Below, piece by piece: positions 18,839 through 29,100 of a stretch of 64,000 bases of DNA (position 1 is the stretch's first letter; every line of letters begins with the position of its first letter). Below the pieces are notes generated by a model, which worked only from the letters and a program-made list of their open reading frames with translations, was not told the DNA's origin and ran no database searches. The translations under genes and the position numbers were made by a program. The DNA is taken from contig NZ_CP007139.1 of NCBI RefSeq assembly GCF_000724625.1, positions 1,922,001-1,986,000 on the forward strand, in the 5' to 3' direction. This DNA is from Fimbriimonas ginsengisoli Gsoil 348 (GTDB lineage Bacteria > Armatimonadota > Fimbriimonadia > Fimbriimonadales > Fimbriimonadaceae).

Positions 18839-21280
18839 CTACAGTCGATGCACGGTCGCCCAGATCTCGCGTTTCGCGTCGAGATCGCGGTTCTGCTTCC
18901 GGCCTTCGATCAGGTCGAGCATCAGCGTCGCTATCCCGAATGGACGAATATCCAGGTTGATGCCATCTCCCGTTCGCTCTCCCATAAGGTTCGTCTCCGC
19001 CACCGAGGCGACGGACGCGGCGAAGGATAGCTTGGTAGGGCCACCGACTCCGTCGAGCTCGACCAATCGCACGACGTACGGGTAGTCCACGCCGAAACTG
19101 CTCGCGGCATAACTCTCCAGCCCGCGACCACTCTCTAAGGTCTCCCGGTAGAGCGCGGCGATGGCGACATGGGGCGAGCCACATTGGGCGGCGGAAAACG
19201 AAGCGGGAAGGTCGCCACCGGAATGCAGCTTCATCGCTACTCTGGTGGGGCGGAGGAAGGTTTGGGCGGCCCGCCAGCGGTCGGAATGACTCAGGGGGCC
19301 GTGCGGAATCAGGCGGTAGGAGGCTTGGAAGCGGTCGATCCAATACTCTTCGTCCCAGGGGTCGAACATCGTCAGCAAATTGCGGACGCTCCCCTGTTCG
19401 TCGTGGAACCACTGAGGGCTGCCGTCGTGGAGGATCAGGAGGCCGCGGTCTTCTGCCAATAAGTCGACCAGGCTGTAGGCGTCGAACGGAGCGACGACGT
19501 CCTCGAACCACTGCTTCGAGGTCATCCAATCCCCAGTGGGATACTTCTTCTTGAAAACGCCCGACCGCTCGATCGGATGGACGGCATAGGGCGAATCGGT
19601 CACCACGGACTGGCTGCCGCGGATCTGGAAGGCGGTCTGGAGTCCGGCGTTCATGCCTCCATCCGGACGGCGGAGCGAGGCGGCGGTTAGGGAAACATCT
19701 ACGGCGGCTGCGTCCGCCGGTAACTTGACAAAGGCGCGGATGCCTCCTTCCACGGGATGCTGGAACCGTACGACGAGATCCAACGATTGTGGATCGATCG
19801 AAATCGACTCCACGGCGAATGACGCCGGTTGTCCGCCTTCGATGCACGAAAACTGGAGGAGGGGCAAAGACTCCTCGAGCGCCCCTTCCGGCCACTCCGG
19901 CGAGGAGATCTGCGCGATCCGTCCCTGAGAATCGACGACGACTTCGATCTCGCCCCGGCGTCCGATCGCTCCCCCATCCTTGAGCTCCCACGCGGGGCCT
20001 TTCGCCTCGAGCTGCTCGGGAGAAAACGACCTCCAGCCCAGCGCGGGGACATCCCGAGCCACGACCGGTTCGCCGGTCACCGGATGGAAAAACGTATCGC
20101 TCACCGGCCAGCCGAGTGCGTTGAACACGACGAGATCCCCTTCGGCTGCGTCGATTCGGCGAGAAAGTAGATCGCAGGTTCGGTTCAAAACGTGGCCGCT
20201 TAGGCTCAGGCTGCGTTCGTAACTGAACCGGCCGATGTGCCCGCAGAGCCCTTCGCATTCGTCGTTATCGTGGTGTTGCGCCTGCAGCAGCTCTCGCCAA
20301 GCTTCCTCCAGTTCCCAGGTGGGATACACATCCCACTGCGCGTACGGCCGGCCGAATAAGCCGGCGACCGCCGCCAACGTTTCCGCATCGAGAACGCTTT
20401 GCTCCGCCTTGCGGCTGAGGCGGCGGAACAGGTCGCCGTTCTTGCCGAGCGACATTCCGTGGAACACCTCGTGCGGCTTGTACCGCCGGGGTTGTAGATC
20501 CGCCACCGGCCACGTGCGGAGGTACTCGCCAAGCGTGGAAAACCGGAACTCGAACCTCGGATCCGATAGCAGCTCTTTCGTTTTTGGTAGGAGAACCTGG
20601 GATCGGCACATCCAGTCGGGAGAGGGCATGAGCTCCAACCACTGCAAGATCAGGGGCGGTTTTTCATCTTTGGACTGATCGTGCAGTTGGGAAAGGAGGA
20701 CGTCGACGTCCTCCGGCCACTGATGAAGGTTTAGCCGGTTCCGCGTTGCTGCTCGTAGCGTGGTTCCGTCGTGGCCCGTCCAAAGAACGACCGGCGCCTC
20801 TTCAAACGGGATCTCCGGCGTGTGCCAAGTCCACTGGAAGAAAAGCGACGCGCCGTCGAACCCGACGCCGGAAAGGATCTGCGGGAGTTGCGGAAAGAAA
20901 TCGAACTCCTCCTCCCAAAACGTCCTCGGCCGAATTCCTAACAGCCGCATCGCGCTTCGGACGCCGTAGATTCGCTGGCGGATATTGGATTCGCCGCCGT
21001 GGAGCGCCCCATATGGCTGACCATAGGAGGCGCCGACCACCTCGACGGTTCCGGCTTGGACAGCTTTTCGTAGTTCGGAAAGCGCTTCCGGATATTCGGA
21101 CGCGAGTTTCTCGTACCCAACGCCGTCGAAGTTGACATTCCCCTTGGCGCCGGTCTCGTGGCAGAAACGGAGCATGTCGTGAATGGAGCCCGGCAGGACG
21201 TGGTAGCCCCACAACCACTCCATGTCGACCCAATGCATGTGGTTGCCGAACGTGTAGTAGATAGGGAGCGGACGGGACAC
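18839..21280 (-). CDS. Glycoside hydrolase family 38 alpha-mannosidase
   Basis: 813 residues. The N-terminal catalytic (beta/alpha) domain begins with GNHMHWVDMEWLWGY, where GH38 enzymes have the zinc motif HxHxD/W, and contains FWEEEFDFFPQLPQIL, the region of the nucleophile Asp. The middle domain has the characteristic AQHHDNDECEG (usually QHHDAxSGT). A beta-rich C-terminal half follows. Likely trims alpha-mannosides from glycans; no signal peptide, so probably cytoplasmic. GTG start; a CATACT box lies seven bases upstream. Divergent from the HNH gene. Confidence 0.8.
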   Translation of the reverse strand: MSRPLPIYYTFGNHMHWVDMEWLWGYHVLPGSIHDMLRFCHETGAKGNVNFDGVGYEKLASEYPEALSELRKAVQAGTVEVVGASYGQPYGALHGGESNIRQRIYGVRSAMRLLGIRPRTFWEEEFDFFPQLPQILSGVGFDGASLFFQWTWHTPEIPFEEAPVVLWTGHDGTTLRAATRNRLNLHQWPEDVDVLLSQLHDQSKDEKPPLILQWLELMPSPDWMCRSQVLLPKTKELLSDPRFEFRFSTLGEYLRTWPVADLQPRRYKPHEVFHGMSLGKNGDLFRRLSRKAEQSVLDAETLAAVAGLFGRPYAQWDVYPTWELEEAWRELLQAQHHDNDECEGLCGHIGRFSYERSLSLSGHVLNRTCDLLSRRIDAAEGDLVVFNALGWPVSDTFFHPVTGEPVVARDVPALGWRSFSPEQLEAKGPAWELKDGGAIGRRGEIEVVVDSQGRIAQISSPEWPEGALEESLPLLQFSCIEGGQPASFAVESISIDPQSLDLVVRFQHPVEGGIRAFVKLPADAAAVDVSLTAASLRRPDGGMNAGLQTAFQIRGSQSVVTDSPYAVHPIERSGVFKKKYPTGDWMTSKQWFEDVVAPFDAYSLVDLLAEDRGLLILHDGSPQWFHDEQGSVRNLLTMFDPWDEEYWIDRFQASYRLIPHGPLSHSDRWRAAQTFLRPTRVAMKLHSGGDLPASFSAAQCGSPHVAIAALYRETLESGRGLESYAASSFGVDYPYVVRLVELDGVGGPTKLSFAASVASVAETNLMGERTGDGINLDIRPFGIATLMLDLIEGRKQNRDLDAKREIWATVHRL

Positions 21281-21367
21281 GCCGCAAAGTATGCGCCGAT
21301 CCGGTCTCCGCCTCTAGCTGGGGATCGACAATGGCGGTATAAGACTGCACGTCGGCGGAGCCTTTCG

Positions 21368-21913
21368 ATGGTTAAAACCAACCTCACTCCGCTTGACCGA
21401 AAGGTTGGTCGCCCCAGAAGAGGTCGTAAATTTACTCGCGAAGTACTCGAGCCGGTGGTGAAGGAGTCGACCACATTTGTCGAGGTTTGCGAAAGGCTCG
21501 GGGTACGGCCGAATGGGATCACCGCCACCCTCATCGGCCGTTATGCACGCGAATATGGGCTGGATACGTCCCACATGACCGGCAAGCCAAAAGTGAGATT
21601 GAGCGCCTCTCGTCTCTCATGGGAGAAAGTGCTGCAGGCTCATCGCATACCTCGCCGGGAGACGGTGTCGGTTCTTCGCCGGGCGATGATAGAGAGCGGC
21701 ATTCCGTACGCATGCTTCGATTGCGGCAATCCAGGCGAGTGGCGAGGCAAGCCGTTGGCCCTAGATATCGACCACATAAACGGCGATCAACTGGACAATC
21801 GGAGGGAAAACTTACGTTTTGCGTGCCCAAATTGCCACCGCCAAACTTCGACTTGGGGTAGAACTATAGATCCGTTTGCGGCGGTGTTGGAATTGGTAGA
21901 CAAGCATGCTTGA
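21368..21913 (+). CDS. HNH endonuclease overlapping tRNA-Leu
   Basis: 181 residues. The N-terminal part (residues 20-70, VVKESTTFVEVCERLGVRP then GLDTSHMTGK) is the helix-turn-helix-like segment of a widespread small HNH family. The C-terminal nuclease has CFDCGNPGEW, then the HNH core LDIDHINGDQLDNRRENLRF and CPNCH. The last twelve codons and the stop lie inside the 5' part of the tRNA-Leu gene (21878-21964). This suggests the gene is a mobile passenger at the tRNA. The ATG at 21368 is chosen because the frame upstream overlaps the mannosidase gene. Confidence 0.8.
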   Translation: MVKTNLTPLDRKVGRPRRGRKFTREVLEPVVKESTTFVEVCERLGVRPNGITATLIGRYAREYGLDTSHMTGKPKVRLSASRLSWEKVLQAHRIPRRETVSVLRRAMIESGIPYACFDCGNPGEWRGKPLALDIDHINGDQLDNRRENLRFACPNCHRQTSTWGRTIDPFAAVLELVDKHA

Positions 21914-21964
21914 GGTGCATGTACTCGAGAGGGTGTGAAGGTTCGAGTCCTTTCCGCCGCACCA
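21878..21964 (+). tRNA. tRNA-Leu (anticodon GAG)
   Basis: Acceptor stem GCGGCGG pairs with CCGCCGC, anticodon arm CATGC-TTGAGGT-GCATG gives anticodon GAG, a long variable arm follows as in class II tRNAs, the T-arm contains GTTCGAGTC, and the 3' end ACCA is encoded. The 5' 36 bases also code for the end of the HNH protein. Confidence 0.95.
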
Positions 21965-21979
21965 AAAAAGGATTACAAT

Positions 21980-22009
21980 AAAGCCCCTCGAATTTCGAGG
22001 GGCTTTTTC
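21980..22009 (+). terminator. Rho-independent terminator after tRNA-Leu
   Basis: Hairpin AAGCCCCTCGAA-TT-TCGAGGGGCTT followed by TTT. It ends the tRNA transcript and separates it from the STAND ATPase gene. Confidence 0.85.
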
Positions 22010-22032
22010 GTTGCACTTGCAGTCAGACGACG

Positions 22033-24588
22033 GTGTTCGACGTCGCTTCGGAAATGGAAAATCCGCAAAGTCAGAGGACCCCTCCAAGCCGCGATCAAGG
22101 GATCGCCACCTTTGTCTTGGTCGGTTTCCGACGTAAGCCGGCCGCCGATATCGGAGGCGAGCCCGTTCAGGCCACCAAGAGCGAGCTGACGGCTCGGTTC
22201 GCCCTTCCTTCGCAGGCCGTCCGCGCGGCCGTGGCGGCGGTAGCCGCCGCAACCGACGACCGGTATGCCGCCATAACCACCGGCGAGTACGGTCCGGACA
22301 CCTTAGATTCGCTGATGGAGCGGCTGAAGGCGATCAACGCGGTCGGTCAGCCGGGACAAGTCGTCGTCTCGCTCGGGACCTTGGAGATGGTTCGCACCTC
22401 CCTCTCCTCGGAACTGGAGTTTTCCGATCTAGGGACGATCGAGGTGCTTCCCGGTCACTTCGAACGGTTGTTCCTGGTCGCAAACGAGGCGCTTCGGAGC
22501 GCGCCCGCGCGGCCGGTCATCCGGCCCGACAATCGACGGTCGACGACGTTCCTTGGGCGAGCGAGAGAGTTAGAGGAGCTCCGGCGCCAGCTCGATCTAA
22601 GCCGAATCGTCAGTGTCACCGGTCCCTCGGGTATCGGCAAGTCGGCTCTTCTTCAGCGCCTGATTACGGAGGTCGAAGGAGACTTTACCGATGGGGCAAC
22701 CCTTATCGACCTGTCGCAAGTTTCTCAGCCTGCCCTGCTCGGACCGATGCTGGTGCGGCTCCTTAACGCCCCGAAGCTGCCCGGCGAAGACCATATCGAA
22801 GCGCTGATCGCCTACCTACGACCCCGGCAGACCCTGCTCGTTCTCGATAACGCCGAGCACCTATTGGCGGAGGTCCGGCGATTCGTCACCGCCTTGTCCG
22901 ACTCCTGCAACGAGCTCGCGCTTTTGGTCGGCAGTCACCGTCCGCTACGGGTGGCCGGAGAGTGGCGGTACCGCCTCGAGGGGATGGACACGCCGACCAT
23001 CGCCGAGGATTGGCGGGCGATCGCGGAATACGATTCCGTCTCGCTGTTCGTCGACCGAGCCCAGATGGTCGATCCGAAGTTCAGGCTTACGCCCGAGAAT
23101 GCGACGGCGATCGCCGCGGTTTGCTTACGGCTCGACGGCATTCCTCTTGCCATCGAATTGGCGGCGGCTAAGACGCAGGTTCTAAGTCCGCGGCAGATCT
23201 TGGATCGCCTCGACGATCGATTCTTGCTTCTTCGGGACGCGGACGGTTCGCGCCCGGAGCGTCAGAAGACGCTGGAAACCACGGTCGACTGGGGTTATCA
23301 GCACCTTCGACCCGAAGCTCGCACTCTCCTGCGCCGGCTGGCGGTTTTCCAGGGCGCGATCACGATCGAGCAGGCAACCGAGGTCTGCGTCGATGCGATG
23401 CTTCCCCAAGATCTCGTTCTGCCGGCCTTCGAAGAGCTTGTCGAGGCTTCGATGCTGGCAACCTCCTCCGCCCGTGGTCCCGAGAAGCGGTTTACGCTAA
23501 CGGAAACGATCCGCCTCTACGCTCATGCGCGGCTCAAGGCGGAAAAAGAAGAAGGGGTGTTCGCCTTGAGACACCGCGACTGGTGCCTCCGTTTTGCAGG
23601 CGAAATCGCCGCTGGCCTGTCTGGCCCCTTCCAGGTCGAATGGCTCGACCGGCTGGACGCCTCGTACGAGGACCTCCGCACGGTGATCGAGCGAAACGTC
23701 CTGCGAGGCGGAGAGGGCCTGCTCGCGGTTCAAATGACGCTCGCCATCCACCAGTTCTATCTGCTTAGGCACTACCTGGCGGAAGGGTTGCGGGTCGTGG
23801 ATATGGTTGCGTCGGCCAAAACTTGCCAGGAAGTGCCCGCCCTATACCGGGTATTCAACCTTGGTGTGCACCTTGCCGACTTCCTCGGCGACCGGGAAGC
23901 ATCGAGGCTTTACGCGCTTCGAAGTGTGAGTTTCGCGCGGCGTTCTAGTAACCCGTCAGCGATCGCTGCCGCTCGGGCTATGCTTGCCCATCGGGCTCTA
24001 GAAGTCCGCAAGTACGTACGAGCTCGGCGGCACTACTTAGCCGCCATAAAGGTTTTTCGCGCTCAAGGTAACGAGCCATTCCTCCTCCGCAGCCTCGTGT
24101 CGCTTAGCTCCGCAGAACCATATCTCGGCCTGCTTCAGGAGGCTCGAGAGCATCTTCTCGAGGCTGAACCGTTGATCGAGAGAGCTCGGGAGCCGGTTCT
24201 CAAAGCGTATTTCCACCAGAACATTGCCCATATCGAGCTTGCCGAGAATCGACCGCTGGAAGCGTTGGCAAATGTATCGCGCGCATTTCCCATCTTCGTA
24301 GCTGCCCAAGAGAGCAACGGTATGGCGACCTGTATGCGGAATGCAGCCTATGCGTTCGAGATGCTTGCGTTGCAAAGAATTGCGGCGCAGTTAGTTGGCG
24401 CCAACTCGAATTTTGGAGCGCGCCTTGAAAAACAGATGCGTCTAGATGAAGAGGAGAGATTTGAACGGCTAGTTTCGCGGCTTACGGACGCGTTGGGGGT
24501 CGAGCGGTATGCATTTGCAACGTTAGAAGGAACTGAAATGTCGCCGGAGGCGATCACGGAACTTCTTGAAGCTGTTCACTCTGGATAG
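22033..24588 (+). CDS. STAND-type ATPase with degenerate nucleotide cyclase domain
   Basis: 851 residues. Residues 20-155 keep the skeleton of a class III adenylate cyclase domain as found in multidomain regulators: TFVLVGF in place of TFLFTDIEGS, GQPGQVVVSLGTLEMV and LGTIEVLPGHFERLFLV. The metal-binding Asp residues are gone. An NB-ARC/STAND ATPase follows (Walker A VTGPSGIGKSALL near 195-207, Walker B TLLVLDNAEHLL near 270, GLPLAIELAAA-like IPLAIELAAAK), then a helical TPR-like repeat region (600-830). Likely a signal-sensing switch; partners unknown. The GTG at 22033 or ATG at 22054 could start it. Confidence 0.8.
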   Translation: MFDVASEMENPQSQRTPPSRDQGIATFVLVGFRRKPAADIGGEPVQATKSELTARFALPSQAVRAAVAAVAAATDDRYAAITTGEYGPDTLDSLMERLKAINAVGQPGQVVVSLGTLEMVRTSLSSELEFSDLGTIEVLPGHFERLFLVANEALRSAPARPVIRPDNRRSTTFLGRARELEELRRQLDLSRIVSVTGPSGIGKSALLQRLITEVEGDFTDGATLIDLSQVSQPALLGPMLVRLLNAPKLPGEDHIEALIAYLRPRQTLLVLDNAEHLLAEVRRFVTALSDSCNELALLVGSHRPLRVAGEWRYRLEGMDTPTIAEDWRAIAEYDSVSLFVDRAQMVDPKFRLTPENATAIAAVCLRLDGIPLAIELAAAKTQVLSPRQILDRLDDRFLLLRDADGSRPERQKTLETTVDWGYQHLRPEARTLLRRLAVFQGAITIEQATEVCVDAMLPQDLVLPAFEELVEASMLATSSARGPEKRFTLTETIRLYAHARLKAEKEEGVFALRHRDWCLRFAGEIAAGLSGPFQVEWLDRLDASYEDLRTVIERNVLRGGEGLLAVQMTLAIHQFYLLRHYLAEGLRVVDMVASAKTCQEVPALYRVFNLGVHLADFLGDREASRLYALRSVSFARRSSNPSAIAAARAMLAHRALEVRKYVRARRHYLAAIKVFRAQGNEPFLLRSLVSLSSAEPYLGLLQEAREHLLEAEPLIERAREPVLKAYFHQNIAHIELAENRPLEALANVSRAFPIFVAAQESNGMATCMRNAAYAFEMLALQRIAAQLVGANSNFGARLEKQMRLDEEERFERLVSRLTDALGVERYAFATLEGTEMSPEAITELLEAVHSG

Positions 24589-24665
24589 GTCACCGCGCCC
24601 TTAACCCAACCTTTTTCGGGAAATTTTTTATTGGTTGTTAGATCCGACAGGGCTCTCGCGCTTCC

Positions 24666-25079
24666 TTGCGCGTGGTCAAAAATCTAAAACCCGCCCTTCT
24701 CGTCACCGCACTCCTCCTGAACATCGCTTGGTTCGGACCTGCCAATGCCAAATCCGCGCCAGACACGCACACGATTCCGGTCGTCGTGAGCCCAGGCTCG
24801 ACGTCGATATCCCAAGGTGCCAACGTCACCGTGACGGTCACGATGGACCGAGCGTCTACCTCCGCCGAGGTTGTCTCGCTCTCCAGCGATTGGGTGTCCA
24901 TTACCGTCCCATCGACCGTAACCGTTCCGGCCGGCAACACGACCTTTACGTTTACGGCTCACCGCGCATCCACGGACGATCCCAATCACCCGATGCCGGC
25001 GACCACCACCTTCACGGCCTCGACTCCGGACGGATCCGCCCAAGGAGGAATCACGAACAACTCGTCCGACCCTGGCTAG
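24666..25079 (+). CDS. Secreted beta-rich protein
   Basis: 137 residues with an N-terminal signal peptide (LVTALLLNIAWFGPANA). The mature part is a single beta-sandwich-like domain (SPGSTSISQGANVTVTVTM, then VTVPAGNTTFTFTAH) resembling bacterial Ig-like or Calx-type repeats. TTG start is assumed; a GTG two codons later is also possible. A stem of ten base pairs (25089-25131) lies after the stop. No function assigned. Confidence 0.55.
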   Translation: MRVVKNLKPALLVTALLLNIAWFGPANAKSAPDTHTIPVVVSPGSTSISQGANVTVTVTMDRASTSAEVVSLSSDWVSITVPSTVTVPAGNTTFTFTAHRASTDDPNHPMPATTTFTASTPDGSAQGGITNNSSDPG

Positions 25080-25088
25080 GACGTTCGA

Positions 25089-25131
25089 CACCGGCCCGGC
25101 CACCTATGAAGGGGGAGCGGGCGGGCCGGTG
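25089..25131. terminator. GC-rich hairpin between secreted protein and lipA
   Basis: Perfect ten-base-pair stem CACCGGCCCG / CGGGCCGGTG with a loop of 23 bases. No T-run follows, so a terminator function is uncertain. A CATAAT box at 25133-25138 lies five bases before the lipA start. Confidence 0.35.
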
Positions 25132-25143
25132 CCATAATGGGTC

Positions 25144-26043
25144 ATGACCCAGCGGCTTCCGGAGTGGCTGACCATCCGGCTTCCTCGCCCCGACACGATC
25201 AAAGAGGTTGAGGGCATGATGCGCGCCAAAAACCTGCACACCGTGTGCGAAAGTGCCCGCTGTCCCAACCTTCCCGAGTGTTGGAGCAAGAAGACCGCGA
25301 CCTTCATGATCCTCGGCGATACATGCACCCGGAGCTGCGGCTTCTGCGCCATCAAAGTAGGTCGAGGGCTCACCGTCGATCAGGACGAGCCTCAGAACGT
25401 CGCTCAAGTTTCCAAGGACCTCGGTCTCAAGCATATCGTCGTCACCTCCGTTGCGCGCGACGATCTGGCCGACGAGGGCTCCTCCCAGTTTGCCGAGACG
25501 ATACGGTTGATCCACGCCGCGAACCCCCTGACGATCGTCGAGGTTCTTACGCCCGATTTCAAGGCGAAGCGTTGGTGCATCAAAAACGTGACCGACGCGC
25601 ACCCTGAGATCTACAACCACAACATCGAAACCATCGAGCGCCTCCACACCGTGGTGCGGCCGCAGGCGAAATATGGCCGATCGCTCGATGTTTTGCGAAC
25701 CGTAAAGGAGCTTGATCCGTCGATCTACACGAAATCGGGGATTATGCTCGGCCTCGGGGAGACGAGGGACGAGGTAATCCGGACTCTAAGGGACCTGCGT
25801 GAAGCGGGAGTCGACGCCGTTACCATCGGCCAATACCTCCGCCCCACCATGAGGCACCTTCCGGTCAACGACTTCGTACATCCGAACGAGTTCAAAGAGT
25901 ACGAGCAAATCGGTGAAGAAATGGGTTTCGCCTTCGTGGCGAGTGGTCCTTTCATCAGGTCGTCGTACAATGCGATCGAGTTCAGCAAAAAGGTGATGGC
26001 AGAGCGTCTCGCACGGATGGACGAGCCGGCTGCCGTCGGTTAG
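25144..26043 (+). CDS. lipA: Lipoyl synthase
   Basis: Radical SAM enzyme that inserts two sulfur atoms into octanoyl groups of the lipoyl domains of 2-oxoacid dehydrogenases and the glycine cleavage system. The auxiliary cluster motif CESARCPNLPEC (near residue 35) and the radical SAM motif CTRSCGFC (near residue 62) are both present, as is the C-terminal SSYNA. 299 residues is normal. The mRNA may be leaderless, with CATAAT five bases before the ATG. No lipB is nearby. Confidence 0.96.
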   Translation: MTQRLPEWLTIRLPRPDTIKEVEGMMRAKNLHTVCESARCPNLPECWSKKTATFMILGDTCTRSCGFCAIKVGRGLTVDQDEPQNVAQVSKDLGLKHIVVTSVARDDLADEGSSQFAETIRLIHAANPLTIVEVLTPDFKAKRWCIKNVTDAHPEIYNHNIETIERLHTVVRPQAKYGRSLDVLRTVKELDPSIYTKSGIMLGLGETRDEVIRTLRDLREAGVDAVTIGQYLRPTMRHLPVNDFVHPNEFKEYEQIGEEMGFAFVASGPFIRSSYNAIEFSKKVMAERLARMDEPAAVG

Positions 26044-26112
26044 GCTTATCGGATCCTTTGCGAAGGGCAAACCGGCAACCTGACACCTTAGACGTTCACA
26101 TAGGAGGAGTGG

Positions 26113-29100
26113 TTGTCGCGGGCGTTCATGGCCCTCATTCGGTTAGCCGTACTTGTCGTCCCTTTTGCGATCATCGCTTATTGGGGCTACGTTTACGTGC
26201 TTTCCGCGCTCCACCTATTGACGGCGCCGGGAGTGCCGGTCACCCTGACCTATAAGGCCAAGGGAGGCACCGTCCGCGTCTTCGCCCAATCCTATGTCAT
26301 AGACTTCGACCGTGGGAACGTGTTCATTCGCGGGATCACTCTCTCAGATCCACAAGGTGGCGTTCTCGCCCGGCTTCGGAACCTCGAAGCCAGCAACCTA
26401 AAGCCGTTCCAATTGGCGGACCAGGTGGTTCACGTTCGCGCGAGGGGACTTGCCGCCCGCCTAACGCGGCTGAAGAACGGCGGGTTCGATTTTGAGCAGG
26501 TCCTGCCCGAACGGAAAGGCCCGCCCACTAAGATCCCGTTCAGCGTCGCTCTCGACGACGCCCGTGTCGAGTTCGTCGACTTAATGGGATTGCGAACCTG
26601 GAGGCAGAAGGTGAGCGCCGCTCAGGTGAAGGTGACCGGGCTGGGTGACGATTGGTTGGCGACAACGACGGTCCACGCGCCCGGCATCGGCGACTTTCCC
26701 ACTCGGCTGCAAAACATCCCCAACTTCGGACTCCAGATCGCGACCCGAACCAAGCAGGCCGAGGTTGCCCCCCTCGTCGCCCACTTCCTCGAAACCCCTC
26801 CTCTAAGGCGCCCCGAGCTGCAGGGTCTGACCGTCCGCTCCGTCCGTGTTTACGGACCGGTTCGGATCTTCCTTCCCCAGTCGCGTACCCCGCGGGTGGA
26901 AACGCGCCTGGTCGCTCACGCTTCCGGGGTGCGCTACCGTGAGTACGCGGTGGACGAGGCCGTCTACACCGGCCTTGTCTCTCTTGAGGGAGCGACCGGC
27001 GTGCTCCAAGCGAACTCCGGACCTAACCGCGTCCGCTTCGACGGAAGCACGGTTTGGACGAAAGGGTTGTGCGCCGGTGGCCGGGTAAACGCCTACACGC
27101 CCGGCCTGGAATCGCTCCCCGCTTGGCTGCGAAAACAAATACCCAAGGACACGTCGTTCCATGGCGCCCGTTTCGACGGATGGGTTGCGTACGATTCGGG
27201 TACCAGCTATCGCCTTTCGGGCGACGCGAAAGCCTCCGATGCACGCTATGGGGGCGAGGTCGCCTACGGGCTGGACGCCCGAGTTCAGGTTCGCCCCAAG
27301 TCTCTCGTCGCCCAAGTTCGGAACGTCTCCTACGGCGGCGAAACGGCAAGTGGAGCGTTCGCTTTGGACCTTCGCACCCGTGTCCTCAGCGGAACCGTGG
27401 CGGCAGGGTCGGTTAATTTGGCCGGCGTTGCCAAGCGGTTCGGCTTGAAAGGGTTGGAGGGACAAGGTTCGGTGCTCGCCTCTATTGGCGGAACCGTCGC
27501 CCACCCGGCCGTCGACGTCGATGTGGCGGGGCAGGCCCGCTATGCGGCAAATGGACATGCCCTCGGGGGGCGATTCGATTTAAGCGCCCGCTATGGAGGA
27601 GACAACCTGGAGCTGCGGCGCGCTTTGCTGAGCGGCGACTTCGGACTGATTTTCGCGAGCGGTTCGATCGGGCGGCAGGGGAGCCTCGGCATCCAGCTCG
27701 TTGGCCGCGGTTTAGACCCGCGCGCCATCGATCCCGCCTTCTCCGGAAGCGCCAATATGGTCGCTCGAGTCGGCGGCACTGCCAAGAATCCCCTTGCGAC
27801 CGGCTACATCGAGGCATATGATTTCTCGACTCACAACTACCTCGTACCGGTCATCGCCACGGACTTCTCGGTCGATCGTAAGCACGTCGCATTGACCGGG
27901 ATGCGAGCTACCCGAGGCACTGCCGAGATCTCGGGGCAGGGGTCGCTGCGCTTTGCCGACCGCGCGATCGCCTCCCGGCTTAAGGTGCGCGGCCTCCAGA
28001 TCGCCGACCTGCTCGGCGAAGAGTTCGCCGGTTCTCTAGATCTCCCGGAGGCCACCATCGGCGGGAGCCTGACCAAGCCCACCGTCGATGCCGCGGTGGT
28101 AGGCCGCAACATGGTCGCTCGGGGGCTCAAGGTCGATGCGGTCAGCGCTCACGTAACCAGTGACGGGCGTGTTGCCCGAGTGGAAAACGCGACCGCCCAG
28201 GTGGCGGGAGGGACCGTAAAAGGGTCCGCTCGGTACAACATCGAGCGCAAGCAAGGAACGGCGGATCTGACCGCCACCGCGCTCGCGCTGCAAACCATCG
28301 TGCCTAAGCTCTCGACCGCCGTCTCCGTAGACGGAAACGCCGGTGGCGTACTCCACGCGAGCTTCGGATCGGGGGGCTTCACCTCGCTGGTCGCGAGCGG
28401 AAAAATCCAGGATGTCGCTCTAAACGAAACCAAGATCGGCGATGGACTGTGGAACGTTTCTTTCGATGGGAAGCTGTACAAAGGGTACGTCGGGGTTGGT
28501 TCACCCGAAGGATATGTCGAACTTAACGACCTGATCTTTAATCCAGCCACGAGCGAAGCGTCCGGCCAGGCGCTGATGAACAACGCTAAGCTCTCCGATC
28601 TCGTCGCCATTACATCGCGCTATTTCCCCGACCTCTCTTACGACGTCATCGACGCCTTGCGGGCCACGAGCGGCACGGTCAACGTCGCCGCCATGTTCTC
28701 GGGGACACAGAAGTCGCCCACGCTCAACGTCCAGACCCTAGAAGCGAGCAACCTTCGATATCGCGACGTTCCGCTCGGAACCCTGACCTCCAGCTTCGGC
28801 CTGTCGAACGATAAATGGGATGTTCGAAAGTTTGCTCTTGCGGGCGGGGCGATCGCCGCGAACGCCAGCGGCACGGTCGACCAGCGCGGTGACGTGGACC
28901 TCTCGGGCGACCTTCCCAGCGTCGCGCTCGCCGACGCGGGACGAATTTTCCCGCAGCTAGCCGGCCAGACCGGCACGGCCACGGTCTCATTTTCGGCTAC
29001 CGGTCCGGTTGCCACCCCGAACATCAACGTCTCGCTCTTGGCGGACGGCCTGATGCGAGCGCCGGGTCAAGATCCTAACCGCGCTCTGCACCTGGATCTT

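Noticed and set aside
18711-20258. 515-residue Arg-rich ORF overlapping the mannosidase
   Set aside because: Same strand but another frame of a clear GH38 gene; extremely Arg-rich.
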